The notes under the pieces: generated by a model | The model's database searches: none | Seen by the model: only the letters and a program-made list of their open reading frames with translations | Told to the model about the DNA's origin: nothing | Translations under genes and position numbers: made by a program | Origin: an uncultured Clostridia bacterium | Lineage (GTDB): Bacteria > Bacillota > Clostridia > Christensenellales > Borkfalkiaceae | Direction: 5' to 3' | DNA: 64,000 nt | Assembly (NCBI GenBank): GCA_934247225.1 | Contig: CAKQJE010000011.1 | Span: 1 to 64,000 of the forward strand | Part shown: positions 61,059 to 64,000 of the stretch, in pieces | How the letters are laid out: every line of letters starts with the position of its first letter | Position numbering within the stretch: the stretch's first letter is position 1

Positions 61059-63584
61059 TCAGAAACTCCCTTGTTCGGTACGGTTGATAATGTCTTCCTG
61101 CAAGGAGCGGGAAAGAGTTGTGAAGAGCGCGGAGTAACCGGCGACTCTTACGACGAGTCCCGTGTAATTTTCGGGGTGTTTCTGCGCGTCGCGAAGAGTC
61201 TCGCGGCTTACGACGTTGAACTGCATATGGCTGCCCTTTCTGTCGAAGTAGCCCTGAACGAGCGCGACGAAGTTTTCAAGCCCGTTCACGCCCGCAAGCG
61301 CGGTCGGGTGGAATTTCATGTTGTAAAGCGTGCCGTTCGAAGCGATGAAATGATCGAGCGTGGAAACGGAGTTGCAAGCCGCGGTCGGTCCGTGACTGTC
61401 TCTTCCCGCCGCAGGAGAAACGCCGTCCGCAACCGGGGTGTAGGCAAGTCTGCCGTCGGGGGTTGCGCCGGTCTGAGCGCCGAGCGGAACGTTCGCCGAA
61501 ACGGGGTAAAGCCCCGCCTGGAATTTTCCGCCGCGCGGATTGGAGTATTTTTCAAGCTCTTTGGTGTAAATATAAGCTATTTTGCGGGCGAATTCGTCCA
61601 CTTCCTTAACGTCGTTGCCGTATTTCGGAAGAGTTTCTATATCCTTTAAAAGCTTGTCATATTCAGCTTTGTCTTCTTCGGAGCAGGGATTTTTCTTAAC
61701 GGCGTTAAACACCGAAGCGATATCGGCTTCCGAAAGTTTTTTGCCCTCGGCGGCAAGTTTTTGGCAAACCTTAACGGTGAGTTTTTCTGCGTTTCCGTCG
61801 TCGAGATCTTTGCCGTAATTATGTTCGAGAGCTTCTTTTATGAACGCGAGCGAATATTTCCCCTCGTCGAAAACAAGGGTTTTAACCGCCCACATGGAGT
61901 CCGCCATATTGGCGATGCCGAAGCCTTGCGGACCCGTGAAGTTGTAAACCGCGCCGCCTTCCTGAACGCTCTTGCCTTTCTTCACGCAGTCCTCTATCAT
62001 GCACGAAAGGAAGGGGAGCGGACATCTCTCGGCGTGAGCTACGTCGATCGCGTTGTCTGCGTTTACAAGCAGCGATACCATATAATCGGACTGAGCTTTG
62101 TATGCGTCGTAAAACTCCTCGAAAGTTTCCATTTCGGAAACGTCGCCCGTTTCTACGCCTACTTTTTCGCCGTCCTCCACGCCGTTTTTGAATACCATTT
62201 CGAGCGGGCGGCACATATTGAAGAACGCCGCGTCGTGCCAGCCGTCCGTTTTGCCGCTCTTTTGCGGTTCCACGCAGCCGATGATGTTGTAATCTCTCGC
62301 GTCCTCCAAGGTAAGTCCTCTCGACATAAGCGCGGGGATGATGACCTCGTCGTTATAGTAAGCCGGGAAGCCTATGCCCGTGCGGGTGAGTTCGGCGGCT
62401 CTTATTAAAAACGCGTGCGGCGAACCGTTCCATACTCTTACCGAGAACGAGGGTTGCGGCAAAAATACGTGTTCGGTCGCGGTTATCGTCATAAACGAAA
62501 GGTCGTTGGTGACGTCCTCGCCGTAAGAATTCTGTCCGCCGGCGATAAGGTTCTGGAAAAGGCTGTACCCCGCAAAGCCTTCCGCCGAAACGGCGTCTCT
62601 GCATTTGTTGAGGTCGTTGAGCTTAACCCAGATACAATCGATGTATTCCTGAGCCTGTTCCCTCGTCATACCGCCGTCGAGCGATTTTTTGTAGAGAGGG
62701 TACATGTATTGGTCGAATCTTCCCGGGGAAATGGAGTGTCCGCTCGACTCGGTCTGCAAAAGCATCTGAACGAACCAGAAACTCTGGCAGGCTTCGTAGA
62801 AGTTTCTCGCCCCGAACTCGGGAACTCTGTCGCAGTTTTCGGAGATTTTAAGAAGTTCTTCGCGCCTTTTCGCGTTTGTCTCCTTGCCCGCCATTTCTTT
62901 CGCTAAGCGGGAATATCTCTTTGCGTAACGGATGACGGCTCTTAAAGAAATAAGCATAGCTTCCAAAAGCGCGTGCTTTTTGCAGTAATTTCCGTCCGAA
63001 ACTTTCATTGAGGAAAGTTCGTCCTCGATTTCTTTTATGTATTCGGTATATCCGTAAGTTATTACTTTACCGTAGTCCACCGTAACGTGACCTATTCCGT
63101 TATAGAAATAGTTTCCCGGGGTGAACATATTGTGCTTCATCGCAACGAGCGTTTCTTTCGACATATAGGACGTTGCGAGGTCGCTCGTCGTTTTGCCTTT
63201 CCAATATTTGTAAACTTCGTGAAGAGTTTTCTTGGTCTCTTCCGAGATATAGAACGGGTCGGCGGTACGTGTTGCGACCGTGTCGAATTCGGCTTCCAAC
63301 CACTCGAAAGAATATTCGGGGAAAACCTGGCAGCTTCTCGGGCGGAGCGTTGCCGAACCGACGATAAGCTCGTCTTCCCTGATGATTATCGGGATATTGT
63401 CGAGAATATGCTCGAAGGCTTTGGCTCTTCTCGTTATGATCGGTTCGCCTTCCGTCGCTTTGTAGGACTCCGTCAAAAGCACGGCTCTGTCCGCTTCTAT
63501 CTGCGGAGGCAGAAGGAAAAGATCCTTTTTGAGCTTGTCTATTCTCGGTGACTTTTCAATTTTTTTAACGTAAAAATCCGCCAT
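61059..63584 (-). CDS. B12-independent glycerol/propane-1,2-diol dehydratase (glycyl radical enzyme)
   Basis: Dehydrates glycerol to 3-hydroxypropionaldehyde or 1,2-propanediol to propionaldehyde. 841 residues from ATG 63584 (GGGAG upstream). The catalytic GCVEP gives Cys437 and Glu439; the glycyl radical loop is RVAGYSALF with Gly at about 816. The substrate residues of Clostridium butyricum glycerol dehydratase (His164, Ser282, Asp447) have counterparts at His166, Ser284 and Asp451, supporting a diol dehydratase over choline lyase or hydroxyproline dehydratase. About 45 extra residues lie near 630-690. First gene of the operon with activase and PduO-like protein. Confidence 0.9.
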   Translation of the reverse strand: MADFYVKKIEKSPRIDKLKKDLFLLPPQIEADRAVLLTESYKATEGEPIITRRAKAFEHILDNIPIIIREDELIVGSATLRPRSCQVFPEYSFEWLEAEFDTVATRTADPFYISEETKKTLHEVYKYWKGKTTSDLATSYMSKETLVAMKHNMFTPGNYFYNGIGHVTVDYGKVITYGYTEYIKEIEDELSSMKVSDGNYCKKHALLEAMLISLRAVIRYAKRYSRLAKEMAGKETNAKRREELLKISENCDRVPEFGARNFYEACQSFWFVQMLLQTESSGHSISPGRFDQYMYPLYKKSLDGGMTREQAQEYIDCIWVKLNDLNKCRDAVSAEGFAGYSLFQNLIAGGQNSYGEDVTNDLSFMTITATEHVFLPQPSFSVRVWNGSPHAFLIRAAELTRTGIGFPAYYNDEVIIPALMSRGLTLEDARDYNIIGCVEPQKSGKTDGWHDAAFFNMCRPLEMVFKNGVEDGEKVGVETGDVSEMETFEEFYDAYKAQSDYMVSLLVNADNAIDVAHAERCPLPFLSCMIEDCVKKGKSVQEGGAVYNFTGPQGFGIANMADSMWAVKTLVFDEGKYSLAFIKEALEHNYGKDLDDGNAEKLTVKVCQKLAAEGKKLSEADIASVFNAVKKNPCSEEDKAEYDKLLKDIETLPKYGNDVKEVDEFARKIAYIYTKELEKYSNPRGGKFQAGLYPVSANVPLGAQTGATPDGRLAYTPVADGVSPAAGRDSHGPTAACNSVSTLDHFIASNGTLYNMKFHPTALAGVNGLENFVALVQGYFDRKGSHMQFNVVSRETLRDAQKHPENYTGLVVRVAGYSALFTTLSRSLQEDIINRTEQGSF

Positions 63585-63660
63585 GATTTTCTCCCGCGCG
63601 AACGATTTTGTCCGCAATATTTTTCGCGAAGACGAAAATAAGTCTCCGCTTGCCGATTAC

Positions 63661-63689
63661 ATTATAATATAATACCCTCTGCTTGTCAA
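63661..63689 (-). promoter_or_regulatory. Sigma-A promoter of the diol dehydratase operon
   Basis: Minus-strand TTGACA (63684-63689), 17-base spacer, TATAAT (63661-63666), full consensus, about 75 bases before the start codon. Confidence 0.9.
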
Positions 63690-63758
63690 TGGTTTTTTTG
63701 TTTTTTGTTGTTTTTTGTCCGAAAATTTTTCTCGGTTTACACATAAAATTATTTCAAA

Positions 63759-63795
63759 CGGGCGTTTTTGCCCGAAAAACAGGCAAAAACGCCCG
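63759..63795. terminator. Palindromic hairpin upstream of the diol dehydratase promoter
   Basis: 14-bp perfect arms (63759-63772 and 63782-63795) with internal A and T runs. It probably ends transcription coming from outside the window. The remaining 63796-64000 shows no supported gene. Confidence 0.6.
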
Positions 63796-64000
63796 AAAAG
63801 CCCGATTTTGCGGAAAATCGGCAAAAAACGAAAATTTATAACAAAACCACACAAAAGCAAGAAAAACAACAGGAATTCTTTTCGTTCTCCGATTCGGAGA
63901 GTGATTTTTCGGGTATTCTGTGCAGAAAAGAATACCGTCTCCGATAAATATAGACCGCTTGAAGCCGATAGTTTGCGAAAACGCTTGAAAAAAAATTTCG

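Overview
The window looks like a stretch of chromosome from an endospore-forming, Gram-positive Clostridia-like bacterium, probably an uncultured gut lineage. Evidence: a full-length SpoIVA, a PdaB-like deacetylase, AddAB rather than RecBCD, a dnaN-rpmH-rnpA-yidD-yidC-khpB cluster, Firmicutes-type sigma-A promoters with near-consensus hexamers, and BspA-type and CxxCG-type surface proteins. The exact lineage cannot be fixed from the sequence alone. Almost all of it is ordinary chromosome. The only clear mobile traces are an integrase C-terminus beside a tRNA-Arg at the left edge, a repeat block resembling an insertion sequence end near 28.3 kb, and many short intergenic repeats.

Layout. 1-400: integrase end and tRNA-Arg(CCU). 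0.7-6.4 kb (minus): polyamine ABC transporter potABCD led by an XRE-cupin regulator with its own promoter and operator array. 6.5-8 kb: polysaccharide deacetylase and a tandem-OB ssDNA-binding protein. 8.2-10 kb: a DUF4062 protein paired with an inositol-monophosphatase family enzyme. 10.1-12.2 kb (minus): iscR-nifS-iscU Fe-S operon with a palindromic operator. 12.3-15.7 kb: a lipoprotein, a 279-bp compound inverted repeat, and a ThiT-type thiamine transporter under a TPP riboswitch. 15.9-20.1 kb: feoAB, a pseudouridine synthase and a MATE exporter. 20.2-31.8 kb: hsp20, HAD phosphatase, lgt, pncB, lspA-rluD, a DUF4143 ATPase, spoIVA and an LRR surface protein. 31.9-34 kb: an XRE regulator, a YczE-like membrane protein behind a candidate attenuator, and rhaM. 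34-40.8 kb (minus): addA and addB. 41-47 kb: lipoprotein, gltX, pepV, a SLOG-like protein and a second DUF4143 ATPase. 47.2-55.2 kb: rsmG, a probable oriC-like spacer, then dnaN, rpmH, rnpA, yidD, yidC, khpB, yigZ, recX and birA. 55.5-59 kb: two large unknown envelope proteins. 59.3-63.7 kb (minus): a B12-independent glycerol/propanediol dehydratase (glycyl radical enzyme), its activase and a PduO-like protein.

The genes are mostly housekeeping: protein export and lipidation (yidC, yidD, lgt, lspA), replication and repair (dnaN, addAB, recX, ssb-like), metal and cofactor supply (feoAB, isc, thiT, pncB, birA), stress and sporulation. Regulatory DNA is unusually readable: eight strong sigma-A promoters, a TPP riboswitch, three operator arrays and many intrinsic terminators. 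The most interesting unexplained signals are a 17-bp motif found eight times in both genes and terminators, the compound inverted repeat at 14.1-14.4 kb, an orphan attenuator upstream of a YczE-like gene, the DUF4062-IMPase pair, and the diol dehydratase operon that carries a PduO-like gene.
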